Source: Gammaproteobacteria bacterium
Lineage (GTDB): Bacteria > Pseudomonadota > Gammaproteobacteria > UBA9214
DNA length: 9,430 bases
Assembly: GCA_029864225.1 (NCBI GenBank)
Contig: JAOTTU010000074.1
Location: 1 to 9,430 of the forward strand
Direction of reading: 5' to 3'
The position numbers and the translations under genes were made by a program. A model generated the notes under the pieces. That model made no database searches and was not told the DNA's origin. It was given only the letters and a program-made list of their open reading frames with translations. Within the stretch, counting starts at the first letter, position 1. Each line of letters starts with the position of its first letter. Positions 1-6,710 of the stretch are shown here, one piece after another.

Positions 1-168
1 CCGATTCTAGCTGCTGGGAAGTCTGGTGACTTGATGGGATGCAGAGTCCTGCGGCCTGAAGCATATGCAAGGGGTATTGTCATGTACGCGCAGCACCACG
101 TTCCCTGGCATGCGCTAATTGCCCACAGGATTTCGCGACAGGAACGCCGTCGCATTGTCATCCTTCAG
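1..168. repeat. Left copy of 168-bp terminal direct repeat
   Basis: This stretch recurs in the same orientation at 9263-9430 with two substitutions (12 T versus 9274 C; 133 T versus 9395 G). It covers the last 17 codons and the stop of the left mscS gene plus 114 bases beyond it. The change at 133 is synonymous, since Arg717 reads CGA here and CGC in the right copy. In the right copy the DNA continues into a zinc-ribbon peptidase gene, so the same gene presumably lies just beyond the left edge. The repeat is direct observation. Its cause (circle, tandem copy or contig-end overlap) is inference. Confidence 0.95.
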
Positions 169-2277
169 ACCAAACATGCTGCGCAGATGAAGGTCGCGCT
201 GCGGGAAAGGTACCTCAATTCCGTACTCGCCGAGCTTGGTCTCGATCTCCCAGAGATAGGCAGCCTGCACCGAGCCGGGTCGTTTTACCGCCTCCGGGGT
301 GAGCCAGACAACCAGTTCGAAATTCAGGCTGCTGTCGCCGAACTCGACAAACCACACCTGCGGTTGACGTCCCTTGATCTTTTGCAGGGTCCAGGGAACT
401 TTATTGGCAGCCTCCAGTGCCGCTTTTTTCACCAACTCCTTTTCTGTACCGTAGGCCACACCGAAAGGCACACGTATCCTCCGGTATGCCTCACGCAAGG
501 TCCAGTTGATAACCCGACCGCCGACGAACTCGGAGTTGGGTACCAGTATATCGACATTATCGTTGGTCGTGATCAGGGTGCTGCGCATATTGATCTCGTT
601 CACCTCACCGGTCACCCCGGATTCCAGTTCAACGAAATCGCCGACCTTGAGGCTCTTTTCAAACAGAATGATCAGCCCGGCAACGAAATTGCTGATAAGG
701 GTTTGCAGACCGAAACCGATACCGACACCGAGAGCACTGGCAAACAGGGCAAACTTGGTGAAATCGATACCAATGGAAGAGAGGCCGATGATGATACCGA
801 CGGTCAGTACCAGGTAGTGGACCAGCCGCCCGAATGTATACAGTGAGCTCTGGCTGACGCCGCCGCGCTTCTCACCAACTCGACTAATTGCCTTGCGTAT
901 ACCTTTTGAAAGCCACAGGGCAATGGTCAGTATAAGTACCACGCGCAACAGGCCCAGTGAGGTGACCGGCGTCTCGTTGATTTCGAACAGGGTCGCGCCC
1001 AGCAATTCAATGCTTGTGGACCAGGACTTGCCACCCATCTCTTTCAGATTGGTGATATTCCTGTTGAACCAGCTCTCCGCCGCATGCCGGCGCGCCTTGA
1101 GCAGCTCGGCCACGAATCCGGTGACGGGCACCTGCTGATCAAAGTTCAGCAGCACTTGATCGACCTCGTCCAGCGTCATCAGCACCTTGGTCCGCAGCTG
1201 TACTTCCTCGGCGCCCCCGCTCTCCTCCAATGCCTTTGCCCCAACCACGCTCCGGCCACGCTCCGCGATGCGCCGCCAGCGTTCACGTAGCTGTAGCTGC
1301 TTTTCCTTCAGATCCGCGTGTTCTGCAAGCAGCCCACGTGCTGCATCGGTATCCTTGCCCCCTGTATCGCTGGTAAACTCAATGAGCTTGCGGGCAAGGC
1401 GCGACTGCATGGCCAGGAGTTCATTCAGCCGGATATCGATATCCTGGCGCACTGCGACGAGCACCGCGTACTGTGCCTCACTGAGGCCCTGCGCAGGGTC
1501 AGCCACCTTGAGGTCGAAGAGCCTGCTCTGGTCTATTTCCGCGCGCAGCCTGGCGACGGCTTTTTCTGCATCCTGCTGCTGCTGTTGCCAGCGCTTGTCG
1601 TCAGCTGCCGAAGTCACAAGCCGCTCGGGTATCGCATCCAGTTCTGCCCGCAGCAACTCCAGTCGCTCCTCGGCAAGGCGTAACACGGTCTTGCGGCGGT
1701 CGAACTCGAGGCGACGAAGTTCGATACCAAGCCGGCTTAGCATCAGATCCAGGCCCTTGCCGGCCTTCTGGGTACTGGTGTCGTCAAGCTCGAGATACTG
1801 GGTGCGGCGCCTTGACTGCTGCTTGCGTTCTTCGGCGATGATAGAGGCTTGCCAGTTGGCTTCCTCGCGTTCTGCGTCAACCTCCTGTTTCAGAGTTCTC
1901 CAGACCGCATGACGTTGCAGGGCTTCATCCAGTGTGTAGCTCTCCAATACCTTTATGGCCGGCTTGCCCGTCGGAGGCGGGGCAAATTTCAGCTCCTGAA
2001 ACCTGGTCAGGTCTACCAGGATCTTTTCCACAAGTTCTACCTGTGCAGTATCCCCCTCGCCCTGCAGACGGTCACGATAAGCGCCTATAAACGTTTGCGC
2101 TGCATCCAGCCGCTGGCGAGACTTTTCTGTATCCAGTGGTTCCTTGGGTTCGAAGTAAGTCCACCAGTCTGCGGCCAGATTCTGTGGGTCAGGAACCATG
2201 GGCGGTGGTTCTTCGGCAGAGACGATGGCCGTTCCCAGTGCGAAGAGCAATGCGAGCAGTAATTTTATAAGCTTCAT
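115..2277 (-). CDS. Long MscS-family mechanosensitive channel with periplasmic coiled-coil domain
   Basis: This is a 720-residue inner-membrane channel of the MscS superfamily, which opens under membrane tension to release solutes on osmotic downshock. I use the ATG at 2277 rather than the TTG at 2283. It gives a clean signal peptide (MKLIKLLLALLFAL, likely cleaved after VSA) and an ATGA overlap with the corA stop, which suggests translational coupling. Numbering here is from the TTG. Residues 25-410 are a charged, glutamine-rich, coiled-coil region, probably periplasmic as in MscK/KefA-like proteins. Membrane segments lie near 442-460 and 484-506. The pore helix at about 511-541 carries the small-residue pattern ALGVGIGFGLQTLISNF. 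The beta domain has the VPNSEFV motif and the C-terminal domain ends with VPFPQRDLHLR. It is shorter than E. coli MscK (about 1100 residues) and longer than MscS (286). The family is certain; its gating and ion preference cannot be read from sequence. Confidence 0.93.
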   Translation of the reverse strand: MKLIKLLLALLFALGTAIVSAEEPPPMVPDPQNLAADWWTYFEPKEPLDTEKSRQRLDAAQTFIGAYRDRLQGEGDTAQVELVEKILVDLTRFQELKFAPPPTGKPAIKVLESYTLDEALQRHAVWRTLKQEVDAEREEANWQASIIAEERKQQSRRRTQYLELDDTSTQKAGKGLDLMLSRLGIELRRLEFDRRKTVLRLAEERLELLRAELDAIPERLVTSAADDKRWQQQQQDAEKAVARLRAEIDQSRLFDLKVADPAQGLSEAQYAVLVAVRQDIDIRLNELLAMQSRLARKLIEFTSDTGGKDTDAARGLLAEHADLKEKQLQLRERWRRIAERGRSVVGAKALEESGGAEEVQLRTKVLMTLDEVDQVLLNFDQQVPVTGFVAELLKARRHAAESWFNRNITNLKEMGGKSWSTSIELLGATLFEINETPVTSLGLLRVVLILTIALWLSKGIRKAISRVGEKRGGVSQSSLYTFGRLVHYLVLTVGIIIGLSSIGIDFTKFALFASALGVGIGFGLQTLISNFVAGLIILFEKSLKVGDFVELESGVTGEVNEINMRSTLITTNDNVDILVPNSEFVGGRVINWTLREAYRRIRVPFGVAYGTEKELVKKAALEAANKVPWTLQKIKGRQPQVWFVEFGDSSLNFELVVWLTPEAVKRPGSVQAAYLWEIETKLGEYGIEVPFPQRDLHLRSMFGLKDDNATAFLSRNPVGN

Positions 2278-3245
2278 AACCAACGCTTTTTGCGGAACAT
2301 GAGAAGCAGGGTCAGGGCAATGCTGCTCATCACGCCAAGCAGGATAAAATAACCGGAGCGGGAATGCAGCTCCGGCATATATTCGAAATTCATGCCGTAT
2401 ATACCCGCCAGGAAGCTGAGCGGCACGAATATCGCCATCACTACGGTGAGAATCTTCATGATCTGGTTGAGGTGATGGGAAGCCACCGAAATGTAGCCAT
2501 CCGCCATGTCGGAGGCCAGCTCGTAATACAGACCTGCAAGACTGCCGGCGCGCTCCTGGTTTTCATAGACGTCAGTGATTTGATGGCCGATGTCAGTACC
2601 GAAACCGGGGAAGGTGTGCGCCCGCAGTTTCTGGAAGATTTGCTCGTGATAAATGAACACCCGCCTGAATTTCTTCAATTCGGTCTTGTAATTTAGCAAC
2701 TCCGCCAGCATGGAATCATGGGGCTTTTCTATGATTTCAACCTCCAGTACTTCCAGGCGAGGTTCCAGTCCCAAGAGTGTCCCCAGGTAGCGATCTACTA
2801 GAGTGCGGCACAAGCGCATGGCAAGTGCGCCGTGGCCATCGGCGAAGGCAGCAGGATTCGCCGATGCATCTTGAAACACCTTGTCGGTACAGGGTGATTC
2901 CCCTCTATGGCGGGTGACCACGAAGCGCTCACCTATAAAAAGTGCCAGTTGCGTCGTGGCGAAGTCGATGTCTTTTGATTGAGGCGATAGTTCTTTCAGC
3001 AGCAGGAAGCTGTAGTCACCATAGGCCTCCAGCTTTGGAGGATGCCGATCGCGCTGGGCATCTGCAATTGCCAGTGGATGAATATCGAACGTGTCACGAA
3101 GCAGACGTTCTTCATTGTCAAGTGGCTCATTAACGAAGTCGGCCCAGATAACAGTACCATCCTGCTGTTGCCAGCGCGCCAGCATATCCTCTTCGCCGAG
3201 AAGCACCTCACCGTTAGCGGGGTTGTACAACAGGGTGCGAATCAT
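2274..3245 (-). CDS. corA: CorA magnesium/cobalt transporter
   Basis: This is a 323-residue CorA-family divalent cation channel of the inner membrane. The family forms pentamers that import Mg2+ (also Co2+ and Ni2+). The N-terminal cytoplasmic domain spans roughly 1-240, and the long helix feeding the pore spans about 215-265. Two C-terminal membrane helices follow, at about 263-282 and 299-317. The signature loop reads YGMNFEYMPEL, with GMN at 284-286, and the chain ends in a basic cytoplasmic tail (FRKKRWL). The length is normal for the family (E. coli 316). The ATG at 3245 is the first sensible start, and no strong Shine-Dalgarno sequence is visible. The gene leads an operon with the mscS gene downstream (4-base overlap). 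It faces a 411-base divergent spacer that must hold its promoter. GMN rather than GIN or GVN separates it from the ZntB remnant at 8727-9065. Confidence 0.95.
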   Translation of the reverse strand: MIRTLLYNPANGEVLLGEEDMLARWQQQDGTVIWADFVNEPLDNEERLLRDTFDIHPLAIADAQRDRHPPKLEAYGDYSFLLLKELSPQSKDIDFATTQLALFIGERFVVTRHRGESPCTDKVFQDASANPAAFADGHGALAMRLCRTLVDRYLGTLLGLEPRLEVLEVEIIEKPHDSMLAELLNYKTELKKFRRVFIYHEQIFQKLRAHTFPGFGTDIGHQITDVYENQERAGSLAGLYYELASDMADGYISVASHHLNQIMKILTVVMAIFVPLSFLAGIYGMNFEYMPELHSRSGYFILLGVMSSIALTLLLMFRKKRWL

Positions 3246-3656
3246 AGGGCAAGGTTCTCAAGTTCGGGTGGTATTTCCGGCGATCTGAATCACCGGCCTA
3301 TCTGCTGTTTCTGCAGTGGATCAACGTCAGATTGTACAGCAATAGTCTGTGGTTTGAACGCTGGTCTCGTTCGGCCAGTCGGGTGACTGTCAAAGGCACG
3401 AAGCTTGCCTGGCAAGAGATAACTGAACTGCTGGAAGACTTCATACTGTTCTCCTCCGGGAGGATTTTGCGTCTTATCAGGTTTGACCGGCAGTGTCTGG
3501 CGAAAGTCACAGTATGTTAAGTCACAGATCGCGAATACAGGCGGCCGTGCGGCGCAGGCAGCTTGCAGATGTACCTCAAAGAGTGACTGTGCTGTGACTT
3601 TATATGACCTGGCTGTGTCAGAGTTTTATTCATTTTCAACTTACGGGTACGTCCTG
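3246..3656. other. 411-base divergent spacer between corA and the CNNM gene
   Basis: No convincing gene lies here. The spacer must carry promoters for corA (leftward) and for the CNNM/CorC gene (rightward), but I find no well-spaced -35/-10 pair. It holds three copies of AAGTCACAG (listed separately) and a short stem at 3452-3464 (TCCTC/GAGGA) followed by TTTT, which could act as a weak rightward terminator. A rightward frame is open from 3248 to 3520 (TTG start possible at 3332) and encodes a plausible-looking but unrecognised peptide (LWFERWSRSASRVTVKGTK...). It has no ATG and no Shine-Dalgarno site, so I do not call it a gene. Confidence 0.6.
3504..3600. promoter_or_regulatory. Repeated AAGTCACAG boxes upstream of the CNNM gene
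   Basis: AAGTCACAG occurs at 3504-3512 and again at 3519-3527, 15 bases apart start to start. It occurs inverted as CTGTGACTT at 3592-3600, and a related GTGACTGTG overlaps it at 3584-3592. The last copy ends 57 bases before the chosen CNNM start. Iterated half-sites in both orientations are typical of an operator. The TGTGAC core resembles half of a CRP site, but no full TGTGA-N6-TCACA palindrome is present. The regulator is unknown. Confidence 0.35.
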
Positions 3657-5009
3657 ATGCACCATGTTGGACTCAGTCTCATCGCGGTCATATTGCTACT
3701 GGCCGCAAATGCCTTCTTCGTGGCGGCAGAATTCGCCCTGGTCAAGGCACGAGGATTCCGACTCGAAACCTATGCCGGCCAGGGTAGCGCGGCGGCCCGC
3801 CTCACGCTGCGTATCCAGGCCAATTTGGAGGCGTATCTGGCTGCATGCCAGCTCGGGATCACCATGGCTTCCCTGGGACTGGGCTGGGTAGGTGAGCCGG
3901 CCGTTGCCGCTTTGCTGGAGCCCCTGTTTCACTGGGCGGGTGTGCCGGACGCAGCGTTGCATCCTGTAGCCTTCATGGCGGGTTTCCTGCTGTTTTCCTC
4001 ACTGCATATTGTGGTCGGAGAGCAGGTACCCAAAACCCTTGCGATCCGGCGTGCAGAACAGGTTTCGGCATGGACCGCCTATCCCCTTCACATCACCTAC
4101 CTGGCTGTATATCCGCTGAACTGGCTGCTCAATGTCTCGGCACGCACTATTCTGCGATGGCTCCGCATCGACGAGGTTTCACACGTAGAGGTGCTCAGCG
4201 GCGAAGAGATCAAGGGGCTGGTCAGTACGTCCAGGGAACACGGTGAAATTGAGCATGGTAAGGCTGACATGCTGCACAATCTGTTCGAATTCGATCAACG
4301 CCAGGTCGGTCGGGTAATGATACCGCGCTCTGCTGTGCGGGTACTCGACGTCGCCGAAACTGCGGAACACAACCTCGAGATCATTCGCGATAGTGGACAT
4401 TCGCGCTTTCCGACCATCGATTCGGGCAAGGGCGGTGAATTACTTGGCGTTGTCCTGTCCAGGAACCTGTATACCGCACTATTATCCGGAAACCCTGAGC
4501 CCTGGAAGGAATTAAGGGAGTTCTGCCGCGAACCAATGATTGTGCCTGAGAGCCAGAAACTGGCGCAACTGTTCGAGTCGATGCGTGCAAACCGGGCCCA
4601 CATGGCCTGTGTCGTCGATGAATACGGTGAACTCACGGGCATCGTTACCCTGGAGGACCTGCTGGAAGAGATCGTCGGCGATATACGCGATGAAACGGAC
4701 ATTGAGCTTGAAAAGGATACGTTGGTTGTACTCAGTGATGGCCAGTGGCTCGCAGACGGGCTGCTCTCTCTTGCCGATGTCGAACATGCGATCGGTTTGA
4801 AGGTTCCGGCCGAACTCGATGCCAACACCCTGTCAGGCCTGTTCATGACACGTCTGGGGCGTATGCCGGAAGTGGACGACACAATTGACGAAACAGATTT
4901 CCGGCTTACAGTACGTTCGCTGGAAGATCGGCGTGTAAGCCAGGTAGCCATCATGAGAATATCGGAAACAGAGGTTCTTTCCGCGGGTGGCGGCGAGGGG
5001 AACACCTGA
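3657..5009 (+). CDS. CNNM/CorC-type membrane protein (DUF21-CBS-CorC_HlyC)
   Basis: This 450-residue inner-membrane protein belongs to the hemolysin-C-related or CNNM family, often annotated as a hemolysin and linked to Mg2+/Co2+ homeostasis and efflux. Numbered from the chosen ATG, residues 1-175 form the DUF21 membrane domain. Hydrophobic segments lie near 5-27, 100-120 and 140-162, with the acidic NAFFVAAEFALV helix and the conserved VGEQVPKTLA motif at 119-129. Two CBS domains follow at about 217-275 and 285-340; the second ends in DEYGELTGIVTLEDLLEEIVGDI. A CorC_HlyC domain spans about 355-435. The frame is open back to 3483, but the upstream residues look non-coding and hydrophobicity begins just after the ATG at 3657, so I start there, with only a weak ribosome site. 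It converges on the LysR gene with 12 bases between them. The transport direction is uncertain for this family. Confidence 0.9.
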   Translation: MHHVGLSLIAVILLLAANAFFVAAEFALVKARGFRLETYAGQGSAAARLTLRIQANLEAYLAACQLGITMASLGLGWVGEPAVAALLEPLFHWAGVPDAALHPVAFMAGFLLFSSLHIVVGEQVPKTLAIRRAEQVSAWTAYPLHITYLAVYPLNWLLNVSARTILRWLRIDEVSHVEVLSGEEIKGLVSTSREHGEIEHGKADMLHNLFEFDQRQVGRVMIPRSAVRVLDVAETAEHNLEIIRDSGHSRFPTIDSGKGGELLGVVLSRNLYTALLSGNPEPWKELREFCREPMIVPESQKLAQLFESMRANRAHMACVVDEYGELTGIVTLEDLLEEIVGDIRDETDIELEKDTLVVLSDGQWLADGLLSLADVEHAIGLKVPAELDANTLSGLFMTRLGRMPEVDDTIDETDFRLTVRSLEDRRVSQVAIMRISETEVLSAGGGEGNT

Positions 5010-5021
5010 GCCGCGCGCAGA

Positions 5022-5897
5022 TCAGGCCACTGCCCCTGGATTTCCAAGCTTGTATGACAGGTCTTCGCTAAACAACGCCAGTGACTGCCGGATCAGTTCC
5101 AGTTTGGCGCTGCGTAGCGGGTAGGTGCAATAGACTTGACGTTTGATAGTGGGGGCATCCCTGATGATGTGCAGTTTCTCATTGGCCAGCTGGGCTGCCA
5201 CCATCTGCAGGGGCAGATAGGCATAACCGCCTATATCAACCAGATAAGACAGCGCCATCTTCGCCTGCGAAACCCGCACCCGCGGTTCGGGGGCATCGGG
5301 AAACAGGCGTCTGTGGTCCAGTGCATGAGCGAGCCCCCAATCCACCATCAGGTAGTCGTCGGCCAGGACAGCGTCGACACCGATATCGGCCCCGGACCCC
5401 ACCAGTACAAGTTCGATGTGCCCGATCTGCTCAATCTGCAGGACCTCGAGTTGTGCCGGTTCGAGCATGAACGCCAGGTCCAGCAGACCGTCAAGCATGC
5501 GCCGGGTCAATATTTCGGGAGAATGGGATTCCGCAATGATGGCCAGCTCCGGCTGGTGCCGGCGCAGGCGGTGAAACCATTCCTGCAGCAGCACATCCCA
5601 GAGTCGCAGGCTGCCTCCCACACTGAGTTGCTGGCCGGTCCTGCCGTAGCCAACTTCCTGGCGCGCCTTGCGCCAGCCCGAGATCAGCACATCGGCATGC
5701 CGGAGCAGGCGGTTTCCCTCTGGAGTCAGCCTGATATTTCGGCGCTGGCGATCGAACAGCCGCACCCCCAGCACCGCCTCCAGCTGCTTGATACGGGCGC
5801 TAACCGCCGCCTGTGTCAAATGCAAGGCCTCGGCTGCCTCGCCAAAGTGGCGGGTCCGGCTGACTTCCAGGAAGGTCCGTAGCAGTTCCAGATCCAT
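5022..5897 (-). CDS. hdfR: LysR-family regulator, HdfR-like
   Basis: This is a 291-residue LysR-type transcription regulator acting as a cytoplasmic DNA-binding oligomer. The winged helix-turn-helix covers about 3-62, with recognition helix TQAAVSARIKQLE at 28-40. An effector-binding domain covers about 92-280. The N-terminus (ELLRTFLEVSRTRHFGEAAE, LTQAAVSARIKQLE, RRNIRLTPEGNRLL) closely follows E. coli HdfR as I recall it. HdfR represses the flagellar master operon flhDC and affects gltBD. No flagellar or glutamate-synthase gene is in this window, so the target here is unknown; the symbol rests on similarity. The gene is divergent from an ECF sigma factor across 132 AT-rich bases. A 19-base palindrome sits 10 bases upstream of its start, consistent with the autoregulation usual in this family. 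No clear Shine-Dalgarno site precedes the ATG. Confidence 0.88.
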   Translation of the reverse strand: MDLELLRTFLEVSRTRHFGEAAEALHLTQAAVSARIKQLEAVLGVRLFDRQRRNIRLTPEGNRLLRHADVLISGWRKARQEVGYGRTGQQLSVGGSLRLWDVLLQEWFHRLRRHQPELAIIAESHSPEILTRRMLDGLLDLAFMLEPAQLEVLQIEQIGHIELVLVGSGADIGVDAVLADDYLMVDWGLAHALDHRRLFPDAPEPRVRVSQAKMALSYLVDIGGYAYLPLQMVAAQLANEKLHIIRDAPTIKRQVYCTYPLRSAKLELIRQSLALFSEDLSYKLGNPGAVA

Positions 5898-5906
5898 GCG
5901 GTTTTA

Positions 5907-5925
5907 TAACAAATATATTTTGTTA
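5907..5925. promoter_or_regulatory. Palindrome TAACAAA-N5-TTTGTTA, candidate LysR site
   Basis: Perfect 7-base arms (5907-5913 and 5919-5925) flank a TATAT centre. The site is just upstream of the hdfR-like start, inside the AT-rich LysR/sigma spacer. The T-N11-A geometry within an inverted repeat fits LysR-type binding sites. Binding by the adjacent regulator, and control of both divergent genes, is inferred. Confidence 0.45.
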
Positions 5926-5982
5926 ATACGACAATTTTTAATAGTTATATTTATCATTCCTAATCTCTGTATCGTGCCGTTC

Positions 5983-6003
5983 GCAACGTTCAGTCCGCGT
6001 TGC
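5983..6003 (+). promoter_or_regulatory. Hairpin in the leader of the sigma-factor gene
   Basis: GCAACG (5983-5988) pairs with CGTTGC (5998-6003) around a 9-base loop. The loop start CAGTC (5991-5995) can instead pair with GACTG (6012-6016), which would melt this hairpin and form a stem ending just before the Shine-Dalgarno site. The two folds are mutually exclusive. This may be a translational control element or chance. Confidence 0.25.
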
Positions 6004-6017
6004 CTAACCACGACTGA

Positions 6018-6023
6018 CGGAGA
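6018..6023 (+). promoter_or_regulatory. Shine-Dalgarno site of the sigma-factor gene
   Basis: GGAGAT precedes the ATG at 6030 at normal spacing. It is the clearest ribosome site on the plus strand here and fixes the start of the sigma factor. Confidence 0.6.
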
Positions 6024-6029
6024 TTATCT

Positions 6030-6644
6030 ATGTCGGGAGAAACGACACAGACACAAGAGGATACGAGCCACCCGCGGCAGGCCCTGTATGAATTGCGCGA
6101 TGATCAGCTCGTTCGGCTGGTACAGCAGCGGGGGCTGGGCTGGAAGCTGGCCAGGGATGTGCTGTTCGGTCGACACCGGTGTGGCGTGGTGACCCATTGC
6201 ATGTCACGCCTGGGACATTACCAGGACGCACAGGATGTGACCCAGCGGGTGTTGTTGCGTGCCCTGGCCGCACTCGGCCGCTTCGAGGGCCGCTCGGCGT
6301 TTCGAACCTGGCTGTATGCCATCACCGAGAACGAGTGCCGGACATTTCTGGTTCAACGAGCGCGTTACGTACAGACTGAACATATCGAGAGACTGGTTGA
6401 ACTGTTCGAAACCGGGGCCGCAAACGAATTGGATACCCTCATGGTGCAGGACGCCGTTGCGATCGCGCTGGCACAAGTGTCACCCCTGGCGCGGCAGGTG
6501 TTGCGGTTACGTTTCTTCGAGGATCGCACCCTGGAAGAGATCGCTGCTGTGCTAGCCATCAGCCTGAGTGCAGCGAAGATGCGGCTGTATCGGGCACTGG
6601 ACCAGTTTAATCTTAGCTACCAGGCCCAGGTACAGCCAGCCTGA
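6030..6644 (+). CDS. ECF-type RNA polymerase sigma factor
   Basis: This 204-residue sigma-70 family protein of the extracytoplasmic-function type directs RNA polymerase to a specific promoter set. Sigma region 2 spans about 45-112: HYQDAQDVTQRVLLRALAAL is the core-binding helix, followed by RFEGRSAFRTWLYAITENEC, the -10 recognition part. Region 4 spans about 142-193, with SPLARQVLRLRFFEDRTLEE followed by IAAVLAISLSAAKMRLYRAL as the helix-turn-helix for the -35 element. There is no region 1.1 or region 3. The roughly 40-residue N-terminal extension is slightly long for the class. The start at 6030 is supported by GGAG upstream. No anti-sigma gene follows, since the next gene (rimK) is convergent, so how its activity is restrained is not visible. 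Divergence from the LysR gene suggests the LysR protein may control its transcription. Confidence 0.88.
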   Translation: MSGETTQTQEDTSHPRQALYELRDDQLVRLVQQRGLGWKLARDVLFGRHRCGVVTHCMSRLGHYQDAQDVTQRVLLRALAALGRFEGRSAFRTWLYAITENECRTFLVQRARYVQTEHIERLVELFETGAANELDTLMVQDAVAIALAQVSPLARQVLRLRFFEDRTLEEIAAVLAISLSAAKMRLYRALDQFNLSYQAQVQPA

Positions 6645-6651
6645 CCCGCCT

Positions 6652-6666
6652 GCCAGCATCGCTGGC
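6652..6666. terminator. Short stem-loop between convergent sigma factor and rimK
   Basis: GCCAGC (6652-6657) and GCTGGC (6661-6666) form a 6-bp GC-rich stem with a 3-base loop, 7 bases after the sigma-factor stop. No T-run follows on either strand, so it is at best a weak or Rho-assisted bidirectional terminator. Confidence 0.35.
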
Positions 6667-6710
6667 GATACACTAGGACGAGTGATGGCGGCTCAGACTG
6701 CTGAATTCTA

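Noticed and set aside
1..168. Terminal repeat as the inverted repeat or attachment site of an insertion sequence or integrative element
   Set aside because: It is direct, consists of a gene 3' end plus spacer, and there is no transposase, integrase or tRNA gene in the window.
31..846. Plus-strand 271-codon open frame
   Set aside because: Antisense to the MscS channel gene, whose minus-strand product has clear family motifs over the same bases. The plus-strand product has no recognisable domain.
1187..1912. Plus-strand 241-codon serine/arginine-rich frame
   Set aside because: Shadow of the coiled-coil part of the MscS gene; the Ser/Arg-rich composition is typical of an antisense frame to Glu/Leu/Arg-rich coding DNA.
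3298..3510. Minus-strand 70-codon frame in the corA/CNNM spacer
   Set aside because: Low-complexity serine run, no ribosome site, unrecognised product.
3483..3656. 58-residue N-terminal extension of the CNNM protein
   Set aside because: The residues look non-coding, precede a natural membrane start at the ATG at 3657, and overlap the repeated AAGTCACAG boxes.
4295..5047. Minus-strand 250-codon frame
   Set aside because: Antisense to the CBS and CorC_HlyC domains of the CNNM gene; serine-rich and without domain signature.
5136..5882. Plus-strand 248-codon frame
   Set aside because: Antisense to the LysR gene over nearly all its length; the LysR reading has a textbook helix-turn-helix.
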